A DNA stretch of 15,017 bases from Acidimicrobiia bacterium (GTDB lineage Bacteria > Actinomycetota > Acidimicrobiia > Spongiisociales > ZC4RG35): the NCBI GenBank assembly GCA_029865445.1, contig JAOUGY010000057.1, positions 1-15,017 on the forward strand. Direction: 5' to 3'. Position 1 is the first letter of the stretch; every line of letters starts with the position of its first letter. This document shows positions 1-6,725 of this stretch, in pieces. The notes under the pieces are model-generated. The model searched no databases. It saw only the letters and a list, made by a program, of their open reading frames with translations, and was not told the DNA's origin. Both the position numbers and the translations under genes were made by a program.

Positions 1-1449
1 CGGTCGGGGCTGGAGACCGACCACGTTCATGTAGTCAACCGCCTTGTCGAAATCCCACTGCGCTCCGGGGTGGAGGGGTGCGTCGGAGGGGATTCGAAAA
101 CCGAGATGCATCCCGATGTCCACGACGACGCGAGCAGCCCGGAACACATGGCTCGCCAGCATGCCGAACACATAGTCGGGCTTCTCGAAGTATCCGAGTT
201 CGTGCATCAGCCGCTCGGTGTAGAGCGCCCAACCCTCGCCGTATCCGGAGTACCAGACCATCAGCCGGTGGAATCGACTGAGCCGTTCGGCCAGGGTCAT
301 CACGTAGGCGACCTGCAGATGATGCCCAGGGAAACCTTCGTGGTAGGCGGTGGACACCTCCTGGTAGAGCGGGATGGGTCCATCCTCGGGTGGGAGCGAA
401 TACCAGATACCGCCGAGCCGAGTCGTGAAGTCCTCGCTGGGCTGCAGGTAGTACGCACCGAGCGGACCACCCGGCGGGGCGATGTTGACCGAGACGCCTT
501 TGATCTCGTCGGGAACGTCGAAATGCGGGCCGTCGAGATCGGAGACGGCGCTCGTCTGGCGCCGTTGGACGAAGTCCACGAATGCTGCACGGTTGGGGGC
601 GGCACGGTCCGGATCCGTCTCGAGGAGGTCGGCGACCTCTCGCACGGTGGCTCCTGGTTGGATTTCCTCGCCGACACTCCGCATCTCTTCGAGGATGCGA
701 CCGAGCTCGAACCAACCCCACTCATACGTCTCCCGGGGATCGATGGCCATGCCCACGAAGCTCTCTGCAGCCCGGCGGTAGCGCTCCTCGCCCACACCAT
801 CTGACTCCGGGGCATGTGGGAGATACTCATGCTGCAAGAAATCCGCGAACTCGGAAGCCGCTCGTTTGGCGCCGGCCACCGCTCCAGCCAGCCGCCCGGA
901 TCCGTCTTCGGTGCCGGCGAGGCAGTCGAACGCCGAGGATGGGCCGCCCAGATCCCGTGCCTGAGCGATGACCGACTCGGCCTGTCGCCGGGCGGCGATC
1001 TTGCCTTCATGGAGCGCCATCTTGAGCTTGTCCCGGTATCCCTCGAACGCACCGCCGATGGTCTCGAGCCGTGCGCACACCGCCTCTCGACCTTCGGGGG
1101 TGGAAGAATCCATCACGTCGAACACCGACCTGATCGCTTCGAAGCTGCTCGCCATGTGCGACACGTCGTAGAGGTGATCGCCTGCGTCGTAACCCGCCTT
1201 CTGCTCCCCGAGGAACGCGTACGCCACCTCCGCTGCCAGCCGTTGCCACGGGTCGGCATGGTCGAGGTGACCGGCGAAGGCAGTTCGATACCGTTCGACC
1301 GTCGCCCGTTGGGCATCGACACCGTCGGGTCCGAAGTCCGGCCATAGGTGGTCGCGCCCCGGAAGGCCGAGAGACGTGGACATGAGCGGGTTCAGCTGAA
1401 CGATCTCCTCCACGAGTTCGTCGGAGATCGTGAACGGGTCCGGGTGCAT
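1..1449 (-). CDS. DUF885 family protein, putative metallopeptidase (C-terminus cut off by window edge)
   Basis: The minus-strand frame is open from the ATG at 1449 down to base 1, giving 483 codons with no stop in the window. DUF885 proteins are usually about 550-600 residues, so roughly 70-120 C-terminal residues should lie outside. The family signature YHEGFPGHHLQ is at residues 369-379 and a second conserved block, YGEGWALYTERL, is at 403-414. Together His370/Glu371, His376/377 and Glu405 resemble a zinc-peptidase HExxH-plus-Glu arrangement; the catalytic role is an inference, because the family is poorly characterised. No signal peptide or membrane segment is visible at the N-terminus (MHPDPFTISDELVEE), so it is probably cytoplasmic. 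The start is supported by a TAGCCT -10 box six nt upstream, which fits leaderless transcription. It is divergent from the phosphotransferase gene at 1472. I am confident of the family and less sure of the biochemical activity. Confidence 0.9.
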   Translation of the reverse strand, partial: MHPDPFTISDELVEEIVQLNPLMSTSLGLPGRDHLWPDFGPDGVDAQRATVERYRTAFAGHLDHADPWQRLAAEVAYAFLGEQKAGYDAGDHLYDVSHMASSFEAIRSVFDVMDSSTPEGREAVCARLETIGGAFEGYRDKLKMALHEGKIAARRQAESVIAQARDLGGPSSAFDCLAGTEDGSGRLAGAVAGAKRAASEFADFLQHEYLPHAPESDGVGEERYRRAAESFVGMAIDPRETYEWGWFELGRILEEMRSVGEEIQPGATVREVADLLETDPDRAAPNRAAFVDFVQRRQTSAVSDLDGPHFDVPDEIKGVSVNIAPPGGPLGAYYLQPSEDFTTRLGGIWYSLPPEDGPIPLYQEVSTAYHEGFPGHHLQVAYVMTLAERLSRFHRLMVWYSGYGEGWALYTERLMHELGYFEKPDYVFGMLASHVFRAARVVVDIGMHLGFRIPSDAPLHPGAQWDFDKAVDYMNVVGLQPRP

Positions 1450-1455
1450 CGGGCC

Positions 1456-1465
1456 AGGCTAACGT
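1456..1465. promoter_or_regulatory. Overlapping divergent leaderless -10 boxes
   Basis: On the plus strand TAACGT (1460-1465) lies exactly 6 nt before the ATG at 1472. On the minus strand TAGCCT (1461-1456) lies exactly 6 nt before the ATG at 1449. Both fit TANNNT and they share the TA step at 1460-1461. With a -10-to-start distance of about 6-7 nt, both transcripts would begin at or next to the start codon, so both mRNAs would be leaderless. Neither start has a Shine-Dalgarno sequence, which agrees. No clear -35 was found. Confidence 0.6.
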
Positions 1466-1471
1466 CGGGCC

Positions 1472-2530
1472 ATGGTCGACCGAACCGCTCCCGAGCTCAT
1501 CGAGGTGCGACCCGACGAACGATTCGACCACGATGCCGTGTCGTCGTGGATAGGCGGCCGGCTTCCCGGCTCGGACGGAGGGCTCGAGGTCCGTCAGTTC
1601 GGGCGCGGGAAGGCGAATCTCACGTATCTTCTTCGTTACCCCGACCACGAATACGTTCTTCGACGTCCCCCGATCGGACCCGTGGCGCCTTCTTCTCACG
1701 ACATGGCGCGCGAGTATCGGGTGCTGTCCACCCTGTGGCAGGCCTTCCCGAAGGCGGCACGCGCGCTGCTCTTCTGCGCGGACCCCGACATCATCGGCGC
1801 ACCGTTCTTCATCATGGAACGCCGACAGGGCGTGGTGGTCCAGGACCGCATCCCCGCCGTGTTTGGTGGCGGAACCGACACCGAGGCGAACCGTCGGCTG
1901 AGCGCGGTGGTCGTGGACACCCTTGCGGAATTCCACGAGGTCGACCCCCAGGAGGCCGGCCTGGCCGACCTCGGCCGCCCGGAAGGTTTCGTCGAACGCC
2001 AGCTCGCCGGATGGCTCGAGCGATGGAACAGGGCGGCCCACGAGGACAATCCCGTCGCCGACGACGTCGCTCGCTGGTTGCAAGCCTCTTTGCCCACAAC
2101 GGAAGGTGCCACGCTCGTACACAACGACTGGCGCCTCGACAACATGGCGGTCGACGAGCACGACCCGGGCCGGTGTGTGGCCGTGTACGACTGGGACATG
2201 TGCACGCGGGGCGATCCGCTCGCCGACGTCGGCACGCTCATGGCCGTGTGGCACGATCCCGGGGAGATGGCAGCCGGGTTGAGCCCGATGCCTACGACTG
2301 CCCCGGGGTTCTTGTCGCGGTCGGAGGCCATCGAACGGTACGGCGAGGTCTCGGGGCGCGATCTCTCGCACATCGATTGGTACGTGGTGTTCGGTACGTT
2401 CAAGATGGCTGCCGTGATCCAGCAGATCTACGTTCGCTGGCTGCGAGGCCAAACGAGCGACGCCCGGTTCGCGGTGATGGGCGACGGGGCCAGACAGCTC
2501 ATCGACCTCGCATCAGCCCGGCGGCCCTGA
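1472..2530 (+). CDS. Phosphotransferase family protein (APH/choline-kinase fold, ACAD10/11-type)
   Basis: The gene encodes a 352-residue protein-kinase-like-fold phosphotransferase. The Brenner motif HNDWRLDN is at residues 217-224, giving catalytic Asp219 and metal-binding Asn224. The second metal site, VYDWDMCTRGDPLADVG, contains Asp240. The segment YVLRRPP near residue 61 carries Arg where aminoglycoside kinases have the ATP-binding Lys, which is common in the ACAD10/11-like branch. In animals that branch is fused to acyl-CoA dehydrogenases and acts on hydroxyacyl-CoAs. In actinobacteria free-standing copies are abundant beside lipid-catabolism genes. A 4-hydroxyacyl-CoA kinase role is therefore possible, but the substrate is not shown by the sequence. 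The start ATG follows the leaderless -10 TAACGT. A hairpin at 2603-2624 follows the stop. Antibiotic resistance is unlikely for this branch. Confidence 0.88.
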   Translation: MVDRTAPELIEVRPDERFDHDAVSSWIGGRLPGSDGGLEVRQFGRGKANLTYLLRYPDHEYVLRRPPIGPVAPSSHDMAREYRVLSTLWQAFPKAARALLFCADPDIIGAPFFIMERRQGVVVQDRIPAVFGGGTDTEANRRLSAVVVDTLAEFHEVDPQEAGLADLGRPEGFVERQLAGWLERWNRAAHEDNPVADDVARWLQASLPTTEGATLVHNDWRLDNMAVDEHDPGRCVAVYDWDMCTRGDPLADVGTLMAVWHDPGEMAAGLSPMPTTAPGFLSRSEAIERYGEVSGRDLSHIDWYVVFGTFKMAAVIQQIYVRWLRGQTSDARFAVMGDGARQLIDLASARRP

Positions 2531-2804
2531 GCGGACCCTCGACCCTTCAGAGATCGCGACGGGCGAAGCGAACAAAGCGCGGCCGCGCCGACGACGACCA
2601 CATGGCCGGTCCAGATACCGGTCGCCCGGGACGAGCGGCTGTTCCAGCGTGTCTTCGGTCATCTCATCTACACAACACCACCGTCACGTCGCTTTGTGAC
2701 ACTCCGCTGCGAACTCTGATCGATAAGGGGCGCAATCTCTGCAACGATCTGGCATGCTGGTGGCCGCAATCGATTGTGGTGCCCATCGGCACGAGGAGTC
2801 GTTC
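2531..2804. other. Intergenic region between phosphotransferase and FAD oxidoreductase
   Basis: This 274-bp gap shows no convincing gene. It holds a 12-bp perfect palindrome GCGCGGCCGCGC at 2577-2588 and a weak hairpin at 2603-2624. An inverted repeat GTCAC-N8-GTGAC lies at 2683-2700; its right half overlaps TTGTGA (2694-2699), a possible weak -35. No good -10 was found at the right distance, so the promoter of the downstream gene is not located. The right end carries the GAGGAG ribosome site for the GTG at 2805. Confidence 0.5.
2603..2624 (+). terminator. Possible hairpin downstream of phosphotransferase
   Basis: Bases 2603-2610 can pair with 2617-2624 as an 8-bp stem with two G-U pairs and a 6-nt loop (CCAGAT). 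No T-run follows, so this is at best an actinobacterial U-less terminator. It could be chance in GC-rich DNA. Confidence 0.25.
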
Positions 2805-4382
2805 GTGGAACAAGCTGCAGATTTCGTCATCGCCGGAGCAGGACACAACAGCCTCGTCACCGCCGCCTATCTGGCCAAGGCCGGGTACTCGGTGGTGGTG
2901 CTCGACGCCCGGGACGAGGTGGGAGGCGGTGCCTCGACCGAGGAGGTGCTGCTCCCCGGCTACCACTTCGACACCTGCTCGACCGGGCACACCCTCATTC
3001 AGGCCAACCCGCTGCTCGCAGACGACGAGTTGGGACTGTATTCCGAACAAGGCCTGACCTATGTCGATCCCGACCCCGTGGCCCACGTGGTCTTCCCCGA
3101 TGGCGAACACTTCACGATGTTCCTCGACCTCGAACAGACGCTCACCGAGATCAGGAGATTCTCCACGGCAGACGCGGCCGCCTACCAGCGGATGCTCGAC
3201 GAGTTCGAGGAGATCAAGTCCGTGTACGGAGCGTGGCGCTTCACTCCGGTGGGATACGGACCTTCTCTCGACGAATCGCTCTCTCGCCACCCCCGTGGGA
3301 CCCTCTGGATGCGGCGGAACGTGATGTCGGCGTGGGACGTGATCAGCCGGGAATTCGAGAGCCGCCATGTTCAGGCGTTCATGACGTGGATGGCGTTCCA
3401 GACCGCCCAACCCATCGACTCTCCAGGATCCGCGTATCTCGCCTACTCCCTGGTGGGGGGCCGGCAGCGACGGAGCTGGTCCATTCCCATCGGCGGATCG
3501 GCCGCTCTTCCTCGAGCGATCGAATCGGTCCTTCGCTCCTGCGGGGCGACGATCGTCACGAACACGCGAGTGACCGGTCTCGTGGTCGAGGCCGGGCGGT
3601 GTGTCGGCGTCGAGACCGATCAGGGCGAGGTCTTCAGGGCTTCGCGCGGAGTCGTGTCGTCGATCCACGTCAAGTCGTTGGTCGAGATGGCGCCTGCTGG
3701 CTTGTGGGGTGACGACTTCCTCTATGGCGTCGACACCTACGACGAGGGCATCAGCTCATTTGCGAGCTACTACGTCACCACCGAGGAACCCCGCTATCTC
3801 GCAGGTGACACGACCCGGAGCGCGGTGTCGGCGGGGTGGGCGGCCTGGCCCGAAGACGTGATCGAGTTCGCTCGGGGAGTCCGGCAGGGACGGATCCACG
3901 AGCCTGGGACGTTCTTGCTCTTCGCCACGCCGACGCTGGTGGATCGGTCCCGAGCACCTGAGGGTGGCCATACGGTGAAGATTCTCTCCATGGCGCCGTA
4001 CGAGTGCCCCAATGGCGATTGGGACGGATACAAGGACGAACTGGCGGCCAGTCACCTCGACATCCTCCGTCAATGCGCTCCGAATCTCACCGAGTCCACG
4101 ATCCTCGCATCCAAGGCGAAGAGTCCACTCGACATCGAGGCAGCCAACCCCCACATGTGGCACGGCACCATCCACGGTGGCGATCGCGGGTTGAAGAACT
4201 CATGGTCCCAGCGGCCCGTTCCCGGTTGGGCTCAACACCGGATGCCCATCCCCGGCCTGTACCAGACCGGCGCAACCACCCACCCGGGCGGGTCGATCAC
4301 CGGAGCCCCAGGGCGCAACGCCGCGATCGTCATCCTCGACGACCTCGGGACCACGATTCCGGCAGTCCTGGGGGATACGTGA
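2805..4382 (+). CDS. NAD(P)/FAD-dependent oxidoreductase, phytoene desaturase-like (COG1233/PYROXD2 type)
   Basis: The preferred product is 525 residues. The N-terminus is an FAD-binding Rossmann motif, DFVIAGAGHNSLVTAAYLAK (about residues 6-25), continuing to VVVLDARDEVGGGAST. The C-terminus carries the second FAD motif, GLYQTGATTHPGGSITGAPG followed by RNAA, typical of the phytoene dehydrogenase/amine oxidase superfamily. Such proteins are often annotated as carotenoid desaturases, but in actinobacteria outside carotenoid clusters the substrate is generally unknown; no crtB or crtE is nearby. I chose GTG 2805 because GAGGAG (2793-2798) precedes it by 6 nt and the protein then begins directly before the Rossmann strand. 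The in-frame ATG at 2754 would add 17 residues without homology character. The stop overlaps the next gene's start (GTGA), so the two are probably translated together. Confidence 0.88.
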   Translation: MEQAADFVIAGAGHNSLVTAAYLAKAGYSVVVLDARDEVGGGASTEEVLLPGYHFDTCSTGHTLIQANPLLADDELGLYSEQGLTYVDPDPVAHVVFPDGEHFTMFLDLEQTLTEIRRFSTADAAAYQRMLDEFEEIKSVYGAWRFTPVGYGPSLDESLSRHPRGTLWMRRNVMSAWDVISREFESRHVQAFMTWMAFQTAQPIDSPGSAYLAYSLVGGRQRRSWSIPIGGSAALPRAIESVLRSCGATIVTNTRVTGLVVEAGRCVGVETDQGEVFRASRGVVSSIHVKSLVEMAPAGLWGDDFLYGVDTYDEGISSFASYYVTTEEPRYLAGDTTRSAVSAGWAAWPEDVIEFARGVRQGRIHEPGTFLLFATPTLVDRSRAPEGGHTVKILSMAPYECPNGDWDGYKDELAASHLDILRQCAPNLTESTILASKAKSPLDIEAANPHMWHGTIHGGDRGLKNSWSQRPVPGWAQHRMPIPGLYQTGATTHPGGSITGAPGRNAAIVILDDLGTTIPAVLGDT

Positions 4383-4846
4383 GCTGGCCGGCTGCCGACG
4401 CCGTTCCCCGCCGCCTCGCCACCCCCGATCTCGTCCTCGAACCGCTCGGGCCCGAACACAACACGTCCGATCACGAAGCCTGGAGTTCGTCGATTGCTCA
4501 CATCCGGTCGACTCCCGGTTTCTCACCGGAGCTGTGGAAGGGCGACGACTGGCCGGTCCCCATGACACCGGAGGAGAATCTCGCGGATCTGGTCCAGCAT
4601 CGCCAGGAGTTCGACGACGGCGTGGCCTTCGCATTCACGGTGCTTCACCCCAACACGGGGGCCGTCATCGGGTGCGTCTACATCGATCCCGACACCGAAG
4701 CGGAGGCCATGGTTCGGAGCTGGGTACGGGCCGATATGGCGGAACGCGACGACGAGTTGTTCAGGGCCGTCTCCGCCTGGCTCCGGACGCACTGGCCTTT
4801 CGGCTCGGTTCGATGGCCCGGGCGGGACTACAGCTCCCTTCCGTGA
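4379..4846 (+). CDS. GNAT-like N-acetyltransferase family protein
   Basis: The gene encodes 155 residues, about the usual size for a single-domain GNAT. The GTG start at 4379 overlaps the upstream stop in the sequence GTGA and is preceded by a G-rich SD-like run (CTGGGGGATAC) about 5 nt away. The N-terminal RRLATPDLVLEPLGPEH is the β1/α1 region typical of GNATs. Segments AFAFTVLHPNTGAVIGCVYI and MVRSWVRADMAERDDELFRA fit β4 and the region before the acetyl-CoA helix. The classical Q/R-x-x-G-x-G/A pyrophosphate loop is not recognisable, so acetyl-CoA binding may be weak or atypical. The family call comes from overall pattern recognition rather than a catalytic motif. Coupling to the FAD oxidoreductase suggests a shared pathway or modification of a common substrate, which is an inference. 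Confidence 0.7.
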   Translation: MSWPAADAVPRRLATPDLVLEPLGPEHNTSDHEAWSSSIAHIRSTPGFSPELWKGDDWPVPMTPEENLADLVQHRQEFDDGVAFAFTVLHPNTGAVIGCVYIDPDTEAEAMVRSWVRADMAERDDELFRAVSAWLRTHWPFGSVRWPGRDYSSLP

Positions 4847-4896
4847 CGCGTTCCGCATCGAGAGTGGGTTTTGCACCGGACCCGCAACCCCCCATC

Positions 4897-4922
4897 GGCG
4901 GTCTCCGTCGATGGAGGCCGCT
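4897..4922. terminator. Hairpin between convergent genes, possible bidirectional terminator
   Basis: GCGGTCTCC (4898-4906) pairs with GGAGGCCGC (4913-4921) through nine positions, one of them G-U, with a 6-nt loop; one further wobble extends the stem. It lies between the converging GNAT and methionine aminopeptidase genes. No T-run follows on either strand. The position favours a terminator and the lack of a U tract weakens the call. Confidence 0.45.
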
Positions 4923-4938
4923 CTCCTGGGACGGCCGT

Positions 4939-5703
4939 TCACCGGGCGGTCAGCACCAACGGCCCGTCGTCGGTGATCGCGACGGTGTGCTCCATGTGAA
5001 CGCCGCGCGAGCCGTCCGCGCTCCTGATGGTCCAGCCGTCGTCGTCCATCCGAATCTCATCGGTCCCGGCCAGGAACCATGGCTCGATGGCGATGACCAG
5101 ACCAGCTCGCAGCCGTAGACCTCTCCCCTTCTGGCCGTTGTTGGGAACGTGAGGGTCGCCATGCATGACCCTGCCGACACCGTGACCCCCGAACTCGAGG
5201 TTGATCCCGTATCCGGCGTCGAACACGGTCGACCCGATCGCGTGTGAGATGTCACCCAGCCGATTGCCCACCCGGGCGGCTTCGACCCCCGCCTGCAGCG
5301 CACGAGTTGCCGTGTCGATCAGATCGAGATCTTCCTGACGGGCGTTCCCCACCACGAAGCTCAGCGCAGAGTCCGCAACCCAGCCATCGACCCGAGCGGC
5401 AAAGTCCACGGTCAACAGATCGCCGTCGGAAAGCACATAGTCGTGCGGTAGGCCGTGGAGGACCGCATCGTTGACAGAGGTGCAAAGCACATGGCCGAAC
5501 GGGTGGGCGCCGAACGAAGGGTGGTAATCGATGTAGCACGACTCGGCGCCCGCCTCCGTGATCATTCGATGAGCGACACCATCGAGATCCAACAGGTTGA
5601 CGCCAACTGCGGCGAGCTTCGAGAGCTCGCTCAACACGGACGCGACGAATCGACCGGCCGGCCTCATGGCCTCGACTTCAGAGGGGCGCCTGAGCTCGAT
5701 CAT
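4939..5703 (-). CDS. map: Type I methionine aminopeptidase
   Basis: This 254-residue enzyme would remove initiator methionine from nascent cytoplasmic proteins. All five dinuclear-metal ligands of the pita-bread fold are present: Asp100 (TVDFAA), Asp111 (VADSA), His174 (GGHGVGR), Glu207 (AIEPW) and Glu239 (MEHTV). His83 (VLHGLP), the substrate-contacting histidine of the family, is also present, as is a second conserved histidine at 181. It lacks the N-terminal extension found in some actinobacterial MetAPs. It is not beside adk or ribosomal genes, so it may be a second copy; this is inference because the rest of the genome is unseen. It lies 42 bp downstream of the LLM oxidoreductase gene on the same strand, with its own TAACCT box 7 nt before the ATG, so it may be read both from its own leaderless promoter and by read-through. 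Confidence 0.95.
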   Translation of the reverse strand: MIELRRPSEVEAMRPAGRFVASVLSELSKLAAVGVNLLDLDGVAHRMITEAGAESCYIDYHPSFGAHPFGHVLCTSVNDAVLHGLPHDYVLSDGDLLTVDFAARVDGWVADSALSFVVGNARQEDLDLIDTATRALQAGVEAARVGNRLGDISHAIGSTVFDAGYGINLEFGGHGVGRVMHGDPHVPNNGQKGRGLRLRAGLVIAIEPWFLAGTDEIRMDDDGWTIRSADGSRGVHMEHTVAITDDGPLVLTAR

Positions 5704-5710
5704 CGGCGAG

Positions 5711-5716
5711 AGGTTA
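5711..5716 (-). promoter_or_regulatory. Leaderless -10 box for map
   Basis: TAACCT on the minus strand ends 7 nt before the ATG at 5703. It fits TANNNT at the spacing seen for the other leaderless starts here, and no Shine-Dalgarno sequence precedes the gene. Confidence 0.5.
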
Positions 5717-5745
5717 CGCGCTCGGCCCGGTCGTAGAAGGCCGCG

Positions 5746-6657
5746 TCAGTCCATGGCGTCTCGCGCCCACGCCAGAACCCGGCGCCCTCCGTCGTCCGCC
5801 GCCGTCGATGGCACGATCGCCACGTCGACACCGGCCGCTCGATAAGCCTCGAGGCGACCCGCCAAATCGGCGGCCGATCCGTACAAGCCCACCAGAGCGA
5901 GCAGGTCATCGGGAATCAGTCTGGCCAGATCCGAAACCGGCTTCCCTTGCCGGGCTTCGGCTACGAGTTCGCCAAAGCCCACCTCGGCCAACATCTCTCC
6001 GTATCCGGGCGGGCGGAGGTAGTGGGCGACCTGGCCGGCGATCTGTCGTCGCGACTCGGCCGAAGGATCGAGTGCTCCCACAACCCAGGCGACCACGCCC
6101 ACATCTCCGGCGTCGGCAGCGAATCGGCCGGCCTGCTCCGGCGTGACGAGGTTCACGACGATCCGGTCGGCGACGTGGACGGCAGCTTCGAGCATCTTCG
6201 GCCCGAACGCCGCGACGGAGATGTGCGCGGGGAAGGAACCGAGCGCAGATCGGTATCCGCGGGTACTCCTCCCGGTCTCGAGCTGGGACCTGATCTCGGG
6301 CACCATCCTGCGGAGGCGATCCGCCTCACCCCCGTACGATCGATCGTGGATGTGTTGGACCATCCTTCGGTTCGAGGCGCCGAGGGCGAGCCGGGCGGGC
6401 CGAGCCGAGAGCGCCGACACCGAAGCGGTGGCGCGGGCAAGAGTCACCGCATCCCTCGTCCCCGCGGCCAGCGGCCCGACCGTCAGAATCATGTCGGAGG
6501 TCTTCGCACCCAGGTATCCCGCCAGCGCGAACGCATCGAAGTGGAACAGCTCACCGATCCACATTTCGGTCGCACCCAACCGGTTGGCCGTGGCAGCGAT
6601 GTCGAGCACCTCGGTCGGAGGACGGTCGAGCCAGTAGGGGGCAACCACGGACAGCAT
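5746..6657 (-). CDS. LLM-class flavin/F420-dependent oxidoreductase
   Basis: The 303-residue protein has a luciferase-like TIM-barrel pattern: an N-terminal strand (MLSVVAPYWLD), TEMWIGELFHFDAFALAGYL, then MILTVGPLAAGTRDAVTLAR, followed by ARLALGASNRRMVQHIH with the small-residue turn seen in F420-dependent members. The later block HISVAAFGPKMLEAAVHVAD followed by RIVVNLVTPEQ is also typical. Members use reduced F420 or FMN to reduce or oxidise varied substrates; the substrate here is not deducible. F420 rather than FMN is inferred from the actinobacterial setting. The start ATG has GAAGGA directly against it, too close to act as a normal ribosome site, and a weak -10-like AAAGAT exactly 6 nt upstream (6669-6664), so leaderless transcription is possible. 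It is divergent from the S8 protease. Confidence 0.85.
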   Translation of the reverse strand: MLSVVAPYWLDRPPTEVLDIAATANRLGATEMWIGELFHFDAFALAGYLGAKTSDMILTVGPLAAGTRDAVTLARATASVSALSARPARLALGASNRRMVQHIHDRSYGGEADRLRRMVPEIRSQLETGRSTRGYRSALGSFPAHISVAAFGPKMLEAAVHVADRIVVNLVTPEQAGRFAADAGDVGVVAWVVGALDPSAESRRQIAGQVAHYLRPPGYGEMLAEVGFGELVAEARQGKPVSDLARLIPDDLLALVGLYGSAADLAGRLEAYRAAGVDVAIVPSTAADDGGRRVLAWARDAMD

Positions 6658-6667
6658 TCCTTCATCT

Positions 6668-6698
6668 TTGCGTATCTGTCGTACCCGAGGCGTATCTT
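6668..6698 (+). promoter_or_regulatory. Probable promoter of the S8 protease gene
   Basis: The -10 box TATCTT (6693-6698) is preceded by a weak -35-like TTGCGT (6668-6673) at a long 19-nt spacing. Transcription would start near 6705, after the upstream ATG at 6702, leaving a leader of about 20 nt containing GGGAAGGGG before the ATG at 6726. The 8-mer GCGTATCT occurs twice, at 6670 and 6690, exactly 20 bp apart. Confidence 0.45.
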
Positions 6699-6725
6699 GA
6701 GATGGAGACGAGGGAAGGGGTTCTC

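Noticed and set aside
1007..2452. Long minus-strand open frame (481 codons) opposite the phosphotransferase gene
   Set aside because: It is antisense to a gene with clear kinase motifs, overlaps the real DUF885 start, and its translation is rich in Arg, His and Gly with no recognisable domain. This is typical GC-driven shadow coding.
1472..2530. Antibiotic (aminoglycoside) resistance function for the phosphotransferase
   Set aside because: The motifs and neighbourhood fit the ACAD10/11-like lipid branch. Nothing points to aminoglycoside specificity.
2577..2588. 12-bp palindrome GCGCGGCCGCGC
   Set aside because: Such palindromes arise by chance in GC-rich DNA, and it does not sit at a promoter position or form a clear terminator.
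2683..2700. GTCAC-N8-GTGAC as a CRP-type site
   Set aside because: The half-sites are in the opposite order to the CRP consensus (TGTGA-N6-TCACA), and only 5 bp match. It is kept only as a note in the intergenic entry.
2754..2804. ATG at 2754 as the start of the FAD oxidoreductase
   Set aside because: It adds 17 residues without family character before the Rossmann strand. GTG 2805 has GAGGAG at proper spacing.
1348..3057. Plus-strand open frame of 569 codons spanning the phosphotransferase and the next intergenic region
   Set aside because: It is out of frame with both real genes, has an Arg/Pro-rich low-complexity translation and crosses an obvious gene boundary.
2805..4382. Carotenoid desaturase (CrtI) call
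   Set aside because: The superfamily matches, but no carotenoid genes are nearby and the general COG1233/PYROXD2 pattern is a better fit.
6702..6725. ATG at 6702 as the protease start
   Set aside because: It lies only 3 nt after the -10 box TATCTT, upstream of the expected transcription start, and has no SD; ATG 6726 has a good one.
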